Assembly: GCA_026708685.1 (NCBI GenBank)
Contig: JAPOUL010000167.1
Coordinates: 1-64,000, forward strand
Origin: Bacteroidota bacterium
GTDB taxonomy: Bacteria; Bacteroidota; Rhodothermia; Rhodothermales; Bin80
DNA length: 64,000 nt
Reading direction: 5' to 3'
Each line of letters starts with the position of its first letter. Position 1 is the first letter of the stretch. Positions 19,880 through 28,919 of this stretch are shown here, in pieces. A program made the position numbers and the translations under genes. The notes under the pieces are model-generated. The model was not told the origin of the DNA. It saw only the letters and a list, made by a program, of their open reading frames with translations, and made no database searches.

Positions 19880-21100
19880 CTAGAAGAGTTCTAATTGATT
19901 AGGATCTTCATGGGGCAGGGGTGCTGGTGGCTTTTTGGTGGCCACTTGCTTGGAATCCTTTTTGATCTGGGGAGGCTTTGGGAGAGAATACTGCTTGTAG
20001 GCCTTGCCGATCATATTGAGGATTTTTTGAGCATTCTGGCGTGGCATTCCCTCTGGAATGGTATTCAATCGGCCGTTCCATTTTTTGTATTCGTGTCGCA
20101 GAAAGTTTCTGATTCGATCTTTAGGCCACTGGGGATCAATGCAGAGAAGTTCCAGAACATGATCTGGAACCATGTCTGGGAGGTTAAGATCAAGGAGGGT
20201 TTGATCTTTCACCTTATCAATTATCTTGTCTTCAAGGATAGATTTCATCACGATGAGTCGAAGGAGGCGAAGCTGATTGAGGTCTGGTATTCCATTGGCA
20301 GACATGACCTTGTAGCAGAAATGCAAGGCCTCAATCCATTGGGGTGGACCAGCTTTTCGTCTCAGACTTCTGGCGAGTTCATGAGGATCAAGATCATTCT
20401 CGCGTACCTTTTTAAGTGCACGATTCAGCATGCTCTTGTAGGTAGGAAGACGTTTTTTTTGAGTCAGGCCATCGTAGTTTGACATGGAGTTCTCAATCCA
20501 TGCAGTCAACTGGTGATTCACCGTTTCCTCATCAACGGAATCATAGATTCCATCGGCGATCGCAACGGCCAGCCCAAGCTTGAGGATGATTGATTCAATA
20601 CGCCGTCGGGCTTTTCCAAACTTTACGTAGCCGAAAGGGATCTTATTGCAGACAAAGGTAACCTGACCCTCCCAAAACAATGCGGGATCATCACAAATTA
20701 AATCTCCCCCCTGAGCGAAGACATCCGCATCTGCATCCACAAGTCGCACAGCTGCCACAATGGTTCTTTTTCCGGTAAAGGGACCAGCAAGAACCTCTTC
20801 GGGGATGACAGCTATCGGTGTCCACTGATGAAGCCGTTTCGAAGAATCATCATAATAACCAATCTGGATACGAGATTCAAATGCAGCTGACAACATTTCC
20901 TGAAATGTTTTTTCAACCGAAAGGAGTGGATGAACGCCGCGGTCAGCAGAATCAAAGAGAGATACCTGACATTCTATGTTATGATCTAGCGAAGTAGGAG
21001 GCAAGACTCCCTTCATGTCAATTTTGATGATCTTGCTTCCCTGAAACATCACGGTTTTCACTCGTAGTTGAAGGGGAGGCGTTTTGCGTGTTTTTGGCAT
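19880..21100 (-). CDS. TerB-domain protein with degenerate J-like domain (Hsp70 partner candidate)
   Basis: A 406-residue cytoplasmic protein. Residues 1-160 form a beta-rich domain I do not recognise. Residues ~166-290 look like TerB: 'LKLGLAVAIADGIYDSVDEE' and, after a linker, 'ALHFCYKVMSANGIPD' resemble the paired acidic-turn helices of that fold. Residues 313-371 resemble a J-domain: 'LELLCIDPQWPKDRIRNFL' and 'EYKKWNG' match helices I-II, and 'QKILNMIGKAYKQY' matches helix III. The HPD loop that stimulates Hsp70 ATPase is replaced by about 'NTI'. TerB followed by J is the order found in DjlA-type co-chaperones. The protein ends in QLELF, a match to the sliding-clamp-binding pentapeptide. 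It lies 321 bases downstream of the Hsp70 gene on the same strand. Domain calls are by eye. Confidence 0.6.
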   Translation of the reverse strand: MPKTRKTPPLQLRVKTVMFQGSKIIKIDMKGVLPPTSLDHNIECQVSLFDSADRGVHPLLSVEKTFQEMLSAAFESRIQIGYYDDSSKRLHQWTPIAVIPEEVLAGPFTGKRTIVAAVRLVDADADVFAQGGDLICDDPALFWEGQVTFVCNKIPFGYVKFGKARRRIESIILKLGLAVAIADGIYDSVDEETVNHQLTAWIENSMSNYDGLTQKKRLPTYKSMLNRALKKVRENDLDPHELARSLRRKAGPPQWIEALHFCYKVMSANGIPDLNQLRLLRLIVMKSILEDKIIDKVKDQTLLDLNLPDMVPDHVLELLCIDPQWPKDRIRNFLRHEYKKWNGRLNTIPEGMPRQNAQKILNMIGKAYKQYSLPKPPQIKKDSKQVATKKPPAPLPHEDPNQLELF

Positions 21101-21421
21101 GGGTGTTCAAATTGGATCAACGGGTGACAGGAATTAAAGAAAACATGGAGAAGGTAAAGAGGGAATCCTATGGCATGACATTATGATTGCACAAAGAGAT
21201 CCATCAACAGAGAATTCTACAGTACGCAGCAGCATGGAGTAGGTATTGGGATCAAAATTAAACGTGTACATGATCGTCACGAGATGGATGCTTTCAAGAG
21301 CAAACTTGTTTACGAGATGCGGGATGAGGAGGATATAGGCTGATCATGGATGGAGCGTTTCGAACGCTGTACACTGATCGTTAGATATAATCAGTTCAGA
21401 TCTTGGGGCTTTCCAATGATC
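21101..21421. other. Gap inside the chaperone cluster, with a short open stretch
   Basis: This 321-base gap separates the Hsp70 gene from the TerB/J-like gene. On the plus strand, 21180-21343 is open for about 54 codons without an ATG near its start ('KIKRVHDRHEMDAFKSK...'). It reads like coding sequence and may be a remnant; I cannot name it. No terminator was recognised, so read-through from Hsp70 into the TerB/J gene remains possible. Confidence 0.35.
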
Positions 21422-22927
21422 CTAGTCATGGCTCTTCATCAGGTCAATCGTAAATTCTTTTTCCTTGCCCGAGTCAACATCCTTGAAATAACAGTGCATA
21501 ATCTGATTGATATCATACTTGTAGGTCACCGAAATTTCCTGTCCAGCGGGTCTGCCGGGTGGTAAATCAAGACTTCCCTCACCGATGACTTTAACGAAAT
21601 TTGAATTGAACTCCTCTTCTTCGGTGTCACATTCGGTAATGGTGCAGTCAATGCGTGTCTGATCATCAGCGACCGTGCGATACGATTCCGTCTTGGAGCA
21701 TGGAATGGGTGTCCCTTTTTTGATGATGATGGAATTCACTTCGGGCGCTTCTCCCGAAGGATTCATAAGCCAGTAGAGATCGCCTAAGGCTTTTGTTCCA
21801 AAATGTTTGTTGGTTACATCCTGGACACTCATTTCTGTTGCTGACATCATTTGGAGTTTTGTCAGTACGTCATGATCGGTGCGATGGCCTGCGTATAATG
21901 CCGCTCCGAGTGCTACGACTTCATCCACATTTGCAATACTTAACGGCTCGGTTCCAAACACATTCTTGACCATCTGGTGAATGGCAGGAATTCTTGTACT
22001 TCCTCCCGCCAGAATCACTCCGTTGATGTGGTCGTGGTCTATAGAACCATCTTCAAGAGCATTTTCACAGCATAGCTCAATCTGAGTCACATAGTTGGAT
22101 ATTTGTGATTCAAACTCATCCCGGGTAACTTCAATCACTTTACCCTTGACAAAAATACTGACTTTTTCTCGGCGGGAAAGGGAGTGTTTCATATCCTGAA
22201 TTCGATGCAGGTCAAGTCCTTCATGACTCAGGTTCTGTTCCGATAGGATGTCTCCCGTCATCTTCTCATACTTGTCCTTGACAAGCATTTGCAGAGCCTC
22301 ATCAAAATCGACCCCGCCCAGTCTTGCAATACCATCACTCCAGATGACATCAACAGATTTACCATCAAACTCGGCGATAGTAATATCAAATGTTCCGCCG
22401 CCCAAGTCAAAAACGGCATATACTCCAGCCTGTGTGAGTTTACCCGAATAGGCATAATAGAGGGCAGCAGCTGTAGGTTCATTGATAATATTGGCGAGAT
22501 CCAATCCTGCCGCCTCTGACGCATCAATGGTGGCCTGTCTGGCTTCATTACTAAAATTTGCAGGGACGGTAATGACGACGGGAGCTAAGGGTCCAAGTGC
22601 CTTTTTCGTATAATCACCCAGGCATTTGAGGACATGACTGCTCAGTTCTACTGGGGTGAGTGTATGAGGCCCAATGGGATAGGTTTTTGACGTTCCCATT
22701 TCCCGCTTGAATCGTGCTGCGGAGGATTTATGCTCCTGGCCATGATCTGCTGACCATTGTCCCCACGCATCAACCCCGACGCGCCATTCGTCATGAATGA
22801 GGGCAACACAGGATGGCAGGAGATATTTTCCATCTGCATCGGGCACCATCACGGGTCTCCCAAATTCGTCAAATTGTGCAACAGCTGAGTACGTTGTACC
22901 CAGATCAATTCCGATCACTGAACTCAT
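21422..22927 (-). CDS. Lidless DnaK-like Hsp70
   Basis: A 501-residue Hsp70-family ATPase. The nucleotide-binding domain (1-~350) is intact: phosphate-1 'GIDLGTTYSAVA' (6-17), phosphate-2 'FDLGGGTFDIT' (173-183) and adenosine motif 'ILAGGSTRIPA' (305-315). The substrate-binding beta-sandwich follows (~395-495: 'IIIKKGTPIPCSKTESY', 'DLPPGRPAGQEISVTY', 'DSGKEKEFTID'). The protein then stops, lacking the ~110-residue helical lid of DnaK (usual length ~640). The DnaK-type linker (VLLLD) is not conserved here ('KLQMMSA'). It is therefore a specialised Hsp70, not the housekeeping DnaK. Its ATG lies 23 bases inside the 3' end of the LRR/GrpE-like gene, so the two are translationally coupled. Confidence 0.9.
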   Translation of the reverse strand: MSSVIGIDLGTTYSAVAQFDEFGRPVMVPDADGKYLLPSCVALIHDEWRVGVDAWGQWSADHGQEHKSSAARFKREMGTSKTYPIGPHTLTPVELSSHVLKCLGDYTKKALGPLAPVVITVPANFSNEARQATIDASEAAGLDLANIINEPTAAALYYAYSGKLTQAGVYAVFDLGGGTFDITIAEFDGKSVDVIWSDGIARLGGVDFDEALQMLVKDKYEKMTGDILSEQNLSHEGLDLHRIQDMKHSLSRREKVSIFVKGKVIEVTRDEFESQISNYVTQIELCCENALEDGSIDHDHINGVILAGGSTRIPAIHQMVKNVFGTEPLSIANVDEVVALGAALYAGHRTDHDVLTKLQMMSATEMSVQDVTNKHFGTKALGDLYWLMNPSGEAPEVNSIIIKKGTPIPCSKTESYRTVADDQTRIDCTITECDTEEEEFNSNFVKVIGEGSLDLPPGRPAGQEISVTYKYDINQIMHCYFKDVDSGKEKEFTIDLMKSHD

Positions 22928-24863
22928 GTAAGCTATGTTTTAATTGAAATCTATATATGGCAACGCGTGCGGGGATCACCACTTCTTTTTCTCGTCCTCC
23001 TTCTATATAGTAGCCAGGTTCCAGCACTTCGGCAATTTGGCAGTCATGCTCTTCAATCATGGTATCAATAATCTTCGGATAGTCCGAAACACCGAAGGCC
23101 GTACGATAGTCACTGCCCACTTCTGGGGTATAGGACTGAACATTGCACTCTAAAAGTGCATCTTCTAAAAGAGACTGGATGGATTCAAGTGGTGAGGAAG
23201 GGTCATTGGATTCCTGCAAGAAGTATTCAACAGCCTGATTCACTCGGATAAACCGTGCCACAAATTTACGGTAGATGGTGTTGTCATAACCATCATGAAG
23301 ACGTTTGATCTGCTGATCACGATCATCTAAGGCATCACGCAGACTTTTGATTGAGGAAGAAAAATCTCGAGTCACTTCACTTTGCTGTAGACTTTTTTCA
23401 GCTAACTCGTTGATGGAATGAGCCGATTGAATCAGATAGTCAATACGCTGTTCAATCACTCCTAATCGATCAGAGTCCTGCGATGCATCGGGTTCCTTCG
23501 GTTCAGGCTGACCAGAGCGCCTCATGCCCATGATGACTACCACAAGGATAGCTCCGGCTCCAATAATGCCAAGTAACAGGAGGGCTGCAACGATCCACAG
23601 GGGGAGTGCGATGGATGGATCAGAGGACGAAAGAGCAGACGGGCTTTCGGATAGAGTGTTACAGGAAACGATGCCAGATGTGGTAGGGATCTGGCCCAGC
23701 CACTGTCCTACGGAATCAAGATCTGGAGCACACAACTGTGTTTTACTGATCGAAAATACTTTCAGGTTGTTGAGCTGGGTCAACTCTGCTGGAAGAGTGT
23801 CCTTTAGTGGATTTCCATCCAAATGCAGTGCCTCAAGTTGATGCAGGGAACCGAGTTGAGGGGGCAGGTGCCCGCTCAGGTGGTTTCGTTCAAGATTCAA
23901 GCTGCGAACGGATCCATCCCTGATGTCAATTCCAAACCACTCCCCGACATCCACTGCCCTTGGATGCAGATCAAAAGTCCAACCACGACTGTTGATCCAT
24001 TCAGCTCCATTGGTCGATTGATAGAGACTTTGAAGTGCAGACAGTTCACCCGATGGAAGACAGGCGTATTCTGAATGGACTGTCTGGAATCCAAGGAGAT
24101 GGTGTTCATCAGCAGTTGCATCAATACACAGATTCGTGCCTTCTACATTAATATCCATTGATGGACGCAGTGGAGTTGACGAAAGGGTTAATACTCCCGA
24201 CAACCCCGGATTATTCCCAAGCCACAAGATTCCCAGATGTGGGAGGGTTGTGATTCCTTCATCAATGGAACCGGATAGATTGTTATAGTGCAACCAGATC
24301 CCCTTTAATGGAGTCAATCGCCCCAGGCTTTCAGGGATACTGCCTTCCAACTGGTTACTGCGGAGGTTCAAATATTCAAGGTTCACTAGGTTTCCAATCT
24401 CGTCAGGAAGTGCTCCAGAGAGGCGGTTTTGCTGAAGACGCAGTTTGACCAATGACGTAAGAGATTGAATCCAAGGACCGATAGATCCTGACAGGTTATT
24501 TTCCTGAAGATCAAGGACTCGGAGCTTGGTGAATTGCCCAAGTTCTCGTGGAAGTGTTCCAGTCAGTCCATTGTTGGATAGATCGATTTCAGTTACATGT
24601 CCGTCAGCAGTACGAAGTCCATACCATGTAGATATGCTGTCGAGTGGAGGGGCAGACACAAGGGTCACATCCCAGTTGGACTGTTGAGTCCAATTGGGGC
24701 CACCAGTAGAGTCATAAAGGATTTTCAGGGCCTCCCACTCCGACCGAGGAGTCATCACTTCCGTGGACTGAGCAATGCTCACAGAGGGAATGATCGATAA
24801 GATCAGAAGCCCAACAAGAGCGATACAGTCAGTCAAACGAGATCCGATAGATCTACAGATCAT
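22905..24863 (-). CDS. LRR receptor-like membrane protein with cytoplasmic GrpE-like domain
   Basis: Numbered from ATG 24863 (652 residues). There is a signal peptide (~1-32), then an extracytoplasmic domain of plant-type leucine-rich repeats in two blocks ('LSNNGLTGTLPRELGQFTKL', 'NNLSGSI', later 'LERNHLSGHLPPQLGSL'). One membrane helix follows (~422-444, 'ALLLLGIIGAGAILVVVIMG'), then a basic stop-transfer, a long coiled coil (~465-540), and a C-terminal domain resembling GrpE. The GrpE-like points are a helical region 'KFVARFIRVNQAVEYFL' and the final beta piece 'IAEVLEPGYYIEGG'...'VVIPARVAIYR', matching the 'GY.LNGR.IRPA.V.V' signature of nucleotide-exchange factors. The next gene is an Hsp70, overlapping by 23 bases. 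I infer an external sensor whose cytoplasmic part controls nucleotide exchange on that Hsp70. Confidence 0.75.
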   Translation of the reverse strand: MICRSIGSRLTDCIALVGLLILSIIPSVSIAQSTEVMTPRSEWEALKILYDSTGGPNWTQQSNWDVTLVSAPPLDSISTWYGLRTADGHVTEIDLSNNGLTGTLPRELGQFTKLRVLDLQENNLSGSIGPWIQSLTSLVKLRLQQNRLSGALPDEIGNLVNLEYLNLRSNQLEGSIPESLGRLTPLKGIWLHYNNLSGSIDEGITTLPHLGILWLGNNPGLSGVLTLSSTPLRPSMDINVEGTNLCIDATADEHHLLGFQTVHSEYACLPSGELSALQSLYQSTNGAEWINSRGWTFDLHPRAVDVGEWFGIDIRDGSVRSLNLERNHLSGHLPPQLGSLHQLEALHLDGNPLKDTLPAELTQLNNLKVFSISKTQLCAPDLDSVGQWLGQIPTTSGIVSCNTLSESPSALSSSDPSIALPLWIVAALLLLGIIGAGAILVVVIMGMRRSGQPEPKEPDASQDSDRLGVIEQRIDYLIQSAHSINELAEKSLQQSEVTRDFSSSIKSLRDALDDRDQQIKRLHDGYDNTIYRKFVARFIRVNQAVEYFLQESNDPSSPLESIQSLLEDALLECNVQSYTPEVGSDYRTAFGVSDYPKIIDTMIEEHDCQIAEVLEPGYYIEGGREKEVVIPARVAIYRFQLKHSLHEFSDRN

Positions 24864-25207
24864 TAGGTGATCCAAGATGAAAGCATCCAGAGATGTTTTG
24901 AAAATGAGTCCGAATATTTGGGGTCAATGCAACGTCATCAATGACTGCTGAAAACCACATCAATAGTGTGCTTAATTCCATGATCTGATCCTCCTCAACA
25001 ATACAGCAAAATCTGGGGCACACCATGGTATTTTAAAAGCGGGTTAAACCATCCTACCGCTGAATTGTGCACAGCAATGACTCCCAAACTGGATGATTTC
25101 CAAGAATCAATCATGTTTTTTGGCTTGACGATTCAAGATGTAACAACTTAGAAACAAATTTCGTAAGGAAAGAGGTCCATCGTGCTATCCTGATTCCTCC
25201 CAATCCT
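24864..25207. other. Divergent intergenic region with promoters for both sides
   Basis: This 344-base region separates the minus-strand LRR/GrpE-Hsp70-TerB cluster from the plus-strand DUF5916 gene, so it must hold promoters for both. No convincing TTTG/TAnnTTTG pair or operator palindrome was picked out by eye, and no gene or RNA was recognised. Confidence 0.5.
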
Positions 25208-27526
25208 ATGAAATTTGTTGCGTTGCTCCCCATCGGTGTCGTATGTTGCTGTCTCATCCAACCAGCTGAATCTCAGTCCTTAAATGGTTCTATGGACGAG
25301 GGAGGCATTGAATCCGATTTTCCGCCTTCTGGGGAATTTCGCCCAAACATTCAACCATCGCATACGGTTGCCCAGGCTACGGGGACCATTGATGTTGATG
25401 GTAATCTGGATGACGATGGATGGGATGGAATCCGACCATTAGGAAATTTTTCAGAGGTTGTTCCGAACGATATGACTCGTCCTCCGGTCCGAATGAAAGC
25501 GATGATGACCTATGATCAGGATTATTTGTATGCTGCTGTGGTGGTCTATGATGATCCAAAACTGATTCGGGCCAACCTCAGCGATCGTGATGAAATTTGG
25601 CAGGATGATTATGCTGGAATTGCTCTTGATCCAAATCGTGATGGTCAGGGAATCTATTTTATTGCATCCAACCCATTGGGCATTCAGGGAGATTCATTTC
25701 TTACACTCAATAATGAGGATGAGGGGTTTGATCTATTCTATCGATCCAGTGGCCAGATTACCGAAGATGGGTATCAGATTGAGTTTGCGATTCCTTTCAA
25801 GAGTCTGAGGTTTCCGAATGTGGATGTCCAGACTTGGGGAGCAACGCTGTGGGTGACCCGACCAAGGGAAAGCAGAAGTCAGTATTCTTGGGCGGCCATC
25901 AGTCAGGACAACCCCTGCATGAGTTGTCAACTCGGCGAAATCAACGGCATAGATGGTGTAAAATCTGGACGCAATCTTGAAATTCTTCCGTCACTGACGG
26001 GTGGTGGGGTTGGCTCTCTCCGGGATCCAAAGGTCCCATCGTCAGGTTTTGAACAGGAGAGGATGACCGTTGACCCCTCGCTGAATGTCAAGTATGGGAT
26101 CACCTCTGATTTAACCGCCGATGTAACGGTGAATCCAGATTTTAGCCAGATTGAAGCGGATGAAGCCCAGATTGATGTTAATTCTACGTTTGCGTTGTCT
26201 TTTGATGAACGAAGGCCATTTTTTCAGGAAGGTTCGGGATTATTTAATACTGAAATTCAAACGGTCTATACACGATCCATCAATGATCCAATTGCAGCGG
26301 CCAAGCTGACAGGACGTTTTGGCTCCGTAGATGTAGCCTATATTGGGGCACGGGATAATCACACCCCGTTGCTCCTTCCGTTTGAAGAACAAAGCCGACT
26401 GCTTCAGGGTGGACGCAGTTTCTCAAATATACTCAGGGTGATAAGAAATTTTGACAATCATTCATTTATAGGTGCATTGATAACGGACCGAAGACTGGAT
26501 GAGGGAGGATCGGGTTCCACAATCAGCATAGATGCCAGTGCGAGGTTTCTGCAGCAGTACAGGATCAGTGGGCAGATGGTCTACAGCCATCATCAGGAAC
26601 CGATCCATGAAGAAATGGATGATCAGATAGGAGAACTCTATTTTGATAATCAGAAGTATACCGGGTTTCTGGATGGAGAGTCATTCAGTGGGTATGCTAC
26701 CAGTGTAGAGTTGGATCGGGATGCCAGATACTGGTCCTTTTCAGCCGGCTATGAGTCCATCAGCCCTACCTTCCGAGCAGATAACGGATTTGTTCGCCAG
26801 AATAACAACCAGCGAGTTTTTCTCTGGCAGGGAGTAACGATGTATCCCGAAAAGGTCATTCCCTTTGTGGAACGGATCCGGCCCAACCTGGTTGTGGGGA
26901 GCAATTGGAATTTTGATGGACTGCAAAAGAGTTTTTTCTTTCGTCCATCCATCTATTTTCAGCTGAAGCAGCAGACGAATCTGCAAATCAACTGGTGGTA
27001 CAGAAATGAGGATTTTTCAGGGGTACAGTTTAACGGGATGACTGGGGTGAGTGGGTTTGTTTCCAGCAACTTCAGTCGTACGCTCAATCTTGGTTTGAAT
27101 ATCAGTGTTGGAGAATCCATTGCACGATTTTTGGATGAACCAGAAATTGGAAACAGTTTTGAATTGAATGCGTGGGGAACCCTTCGACCAACGAATCGCA
27201 TGTCGATTCGCCCTCAATTCTCGTATTCAAAACTTTCGGATCAACAGACCAGCGAAGAATTCTTCAGTGGGTATATTGTTCGTACGAGAGTCAAATATCA
27301 GTTTACCCGCCACCTGTTTTTACGTACGGTCGTGCAGTATAGCGATTTTTCCAAGAAGTTGGAAATAGATCCACTGTTGACCTACAAGCTCAACGCCTTT
27401 ACTGCAATGCATGTTGGGTCCACACACGATCTAGACCAGTTCACGCGGACGCAGGGTCCAACAAAGTACTTCAGACAGAGTCACAGGCAAATTTTCTTCA
27501 AGTTTCAGTATTTTTTCCGTAGGTAG
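25208..27526 (+). CDS. DUF5916 outer-membrane protein with CBM9-like N-terminus
   Basis: A 772-residue protein with a signal peptide (~1-22, 'VVCCCLIQPAESQ'). A carbohydrate-binding CBM9-like domain (~50-230) follows: 'GTIDVDGNLDDDGWDGI', 'YDQDYLYAAVVVYDD' and 'YQIEFAIPFKSLRF' are its typical strands. The C-terminal ~500 residues are a predicted outer-membrane beta-barrel (DUF5916) with alternating aromatic strands, ending 'FFKFQYFFRR'. 'NPDFSQIEADEAQIDVN' and 'FDERRPFFQEGSGLF' are characteristic DUF5916 signatures. The family function is not established; a role in glycan binding or transport is inferred from the CBM9-like domain. It precedes two Gfo/Idh oxidoreductases, consistent with sugar metabolism. 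Confidence 0.88.
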   Translation: MKFVALLPIGVVCCCLIQPAESQSLNGSMDEGGIESDFPPSGEFRPNIQPSHTVAQATGTIDVDGNLDDDGWDGIRPLGNFSEVVPNDMTRPPVRMKAMMTYDQDYLYAAVVVYDDPKLIRANLSDRDEIWQDDYAGIALDPNRDGQGIYFIASNPLGIQGDSFLTLNNEDEGFDLFYRSSGQITEDGYQIEFAIPFKSLRFPNVDVQTWGATLWVTRPRESRSQYSWAAISQDNPCMSCQLGEINGIDGVKSGRNLEILPSLTGGGVGSLRDPKVPSSGFEQERMTVDPSLNVKYGITSDLTADVTVNPDFSQIEADEAQIDVNSTFALSFDERRPFFQEGSGLFNTEIQTVYTRSINDPIAAAKLTGRFGSVDVAYIGARDNHTPLLLPFEEQSRLLQGGRSFSNILRVIRNFDNHSFIGALITDRRLDEGGSGSTISIDASARFLQQYRISGQMVYSHHQEPIHEEMDDQIGELYFDNQKYTGFLDGESFSGYATSVELDRDARYWSFSAGYESISPTFRADNGFVRQNNNQRVFLWQGVTMYPEKVIPFVERIRPNLVVGSNWNFDGLQKSFFFRPSIYFQLKQQTNLQINWWYRNEDFSGVQFNGMTGVSGFVSSNFSRTLNLGLNISVGESIARFLDEPEIGNSFELNAWGTLRPTNRMSIRPQFSYSKLSDQQTSEEFFSGYIVRTRVKYQFTRHLFLRTVVQYSDFSKKLEIDPLLTYKLNAFTAMHVGSTHDLDQFTRTQGPTKYFRQSHRQIFFKFQYFFRR

Positions 27527-27584
27527 TTGTTTTAAATGGAAATGAGTCGTAAATTAGTCGGAGCAAATCATTCATTTACGACTT

Positions 27585-28907
27585 ATGAAACAACTTACCA
27601 ATCGAAGATCCTTTCTCAAAACCGCTTCCGCTGGTGTAGCGGGAGCTGCCTTCCTACGATCTGCACACGGATTAGCCTCTCCGACGAATCACTTGAATGT
27701 GGCCGTTATGGGGGTGCACAATCGTGGTGGTGGACTTGCCTCTGCTTTCGCACGTGCCGAAGGTTGTGAAGTCACCCATATCTGTGATGTAGACGACCGA
27801 GCAGTTGCCAAGACGGTCAAAGATGTTGCAGAGATTACTGGTAGTAATCCGCCGATGGGAGTGGTTGACTTTCGCGAAGCACTAGACAACCCTGATGTTG
27901 ACATTCTTGTGATTGCTGGCCCCGATCATTGGCATGCACCGGCTGCGATCATGGCCTTACAGGCTGGAAAACATGTCTATGTAGAAAAGCCAGGTAGCCA
28001 CAATCCTCGTGAAGGTGAGATGTTGATTGAGGCACAGCAATACTACAACTTAAAGGTTCAGATGGGCAATCAACAACGCTCTTCTGAAGAATCTTCCCAA
28101 GTCATTGAAGCGATCAGAGAAGGGATTATTGGACGGCCTTATTATGCAAGAGCATGGTACGCTAATAGTCGAGGATCCATTGGTACAGGACAGTCTGCTC
28201 CAGTTCCTGACTGGCTCAATTATGATCTATGGCAGGGACCAGCTCCCCGGATGCCCTACATGGATAACCGGATTCACTATAACTGGCACTGGTTCTGGCA
28301 TTGGGGCACTGGTGAAATCTGCAACAATGGAACGCATGAAATCGATGTGTGCCGTTGGGCTCTTGGAGTAGATTATCCGATGAGAGTTCGCTCCTCTGGT
28401 GGACGCTATCATTTCAAGGATGACTGGGAGTTCTACGATACTCAGATCGCGTGCTATGACTTTGAAGGGGACAAAACCATCACTTGGGATGGTCGCAGTT
28501 GCAATGCCCGTCTGGTTGAAGGGCGTGGACGTGGAGCCTCCATTCATGGTGAGTATGGAACGGCCATCATTGACCGTAATGGATACGTTGTCTATGATCA
28601 GGATAACAATGAAATCTGGAAGCGCTCTCGAACTTCTGGGGAAGCGACGATGGATATTCGTGGGGGAGGAGGACTGACGGATCGCCATATTGTCAATATG
28701 ATGCAGGCGATTCGTGACGGGGAACCCCTCAACTCTCCCATCAGCGATGGGCAAAAGACGACACTGCTCTGCCATTTAGGAAACATCGCTCAAAAAACCG
28801 GGCGTACGCTCATGTGTAACCCAGAAAATGGACATATTCTCAATGATGAAGAGGCCATGAAGATGTGGGAACGTGAATACGAGCCTGGATGGGAAATCAA
28901 AATCTAA
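27585..28907 (+). CDS. Gfo/Idh/MocA family oxidoreductase, Tat-exported (first of two)
   Basis: An NAD(P)-dependent dehydrogenase of the glucose-fructose oxidoreductase/inositol dehydrogenase family. The twin-arginine signal is 'NRRSFLKTASAGVAGAAFL', so export in folded form to the periplasm is expected. The Rossmann domain begins 'LNVAVMGVHNRGGGLASAF' (~37-55), with 'HICDVDD' closing beta-2 and the catalytic EKP at 134-136 ('VYVEKPGSHN'). The C-terminal alpha/beta domain contains 'GTGEICNNGTHEIDVCRWAL', with the His-Asp pair usual near the active site. The sugar substrate is unknown. The next gene encodes a paralog 12 bases downstream, so the two are probably co-transcribed. Confidence 0.9.
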   Translation: MKQLTNRRSFLKTASAGVAGAAFLRSAHGLASPTNHLNVAVMGVHNRGGGLASAFARAEGCEVTHICDVDDRAVAKTVKDVAEITGSNPPMGVVDFREALDNPDVDILVIAGPDHWHAPAAIMALQAGKHVYVEKPGSHNPREGEMLIEAQQYYNLKVQMGNQQRSSEESSQVIEAIREGIIGRPYYARAWYANSRGSIGTGQSAPVPDWLNYDLWQGPAPRMPYMDNRIHYNWHWFWHWGTGEICNNGTHEIDVCRWALGVDYPMRVRSSGGRYHFKDDWEFYDTQIACYDFEGDKTITWDGRSCNARLVEGRGRGASIHGEYGTAIIDRNGYVVYDQDNNEIWKRSRTSGEATMDIRGGGGLTDRHIVNMMQAIRDGEPLNSPISDGQKTTLLCHLGNIAQKTGRTLMCNPENGHILNDEEAMKMWEREYEPGWEIKI

Positions 28908-28919
28908 TACCATAAAAAA

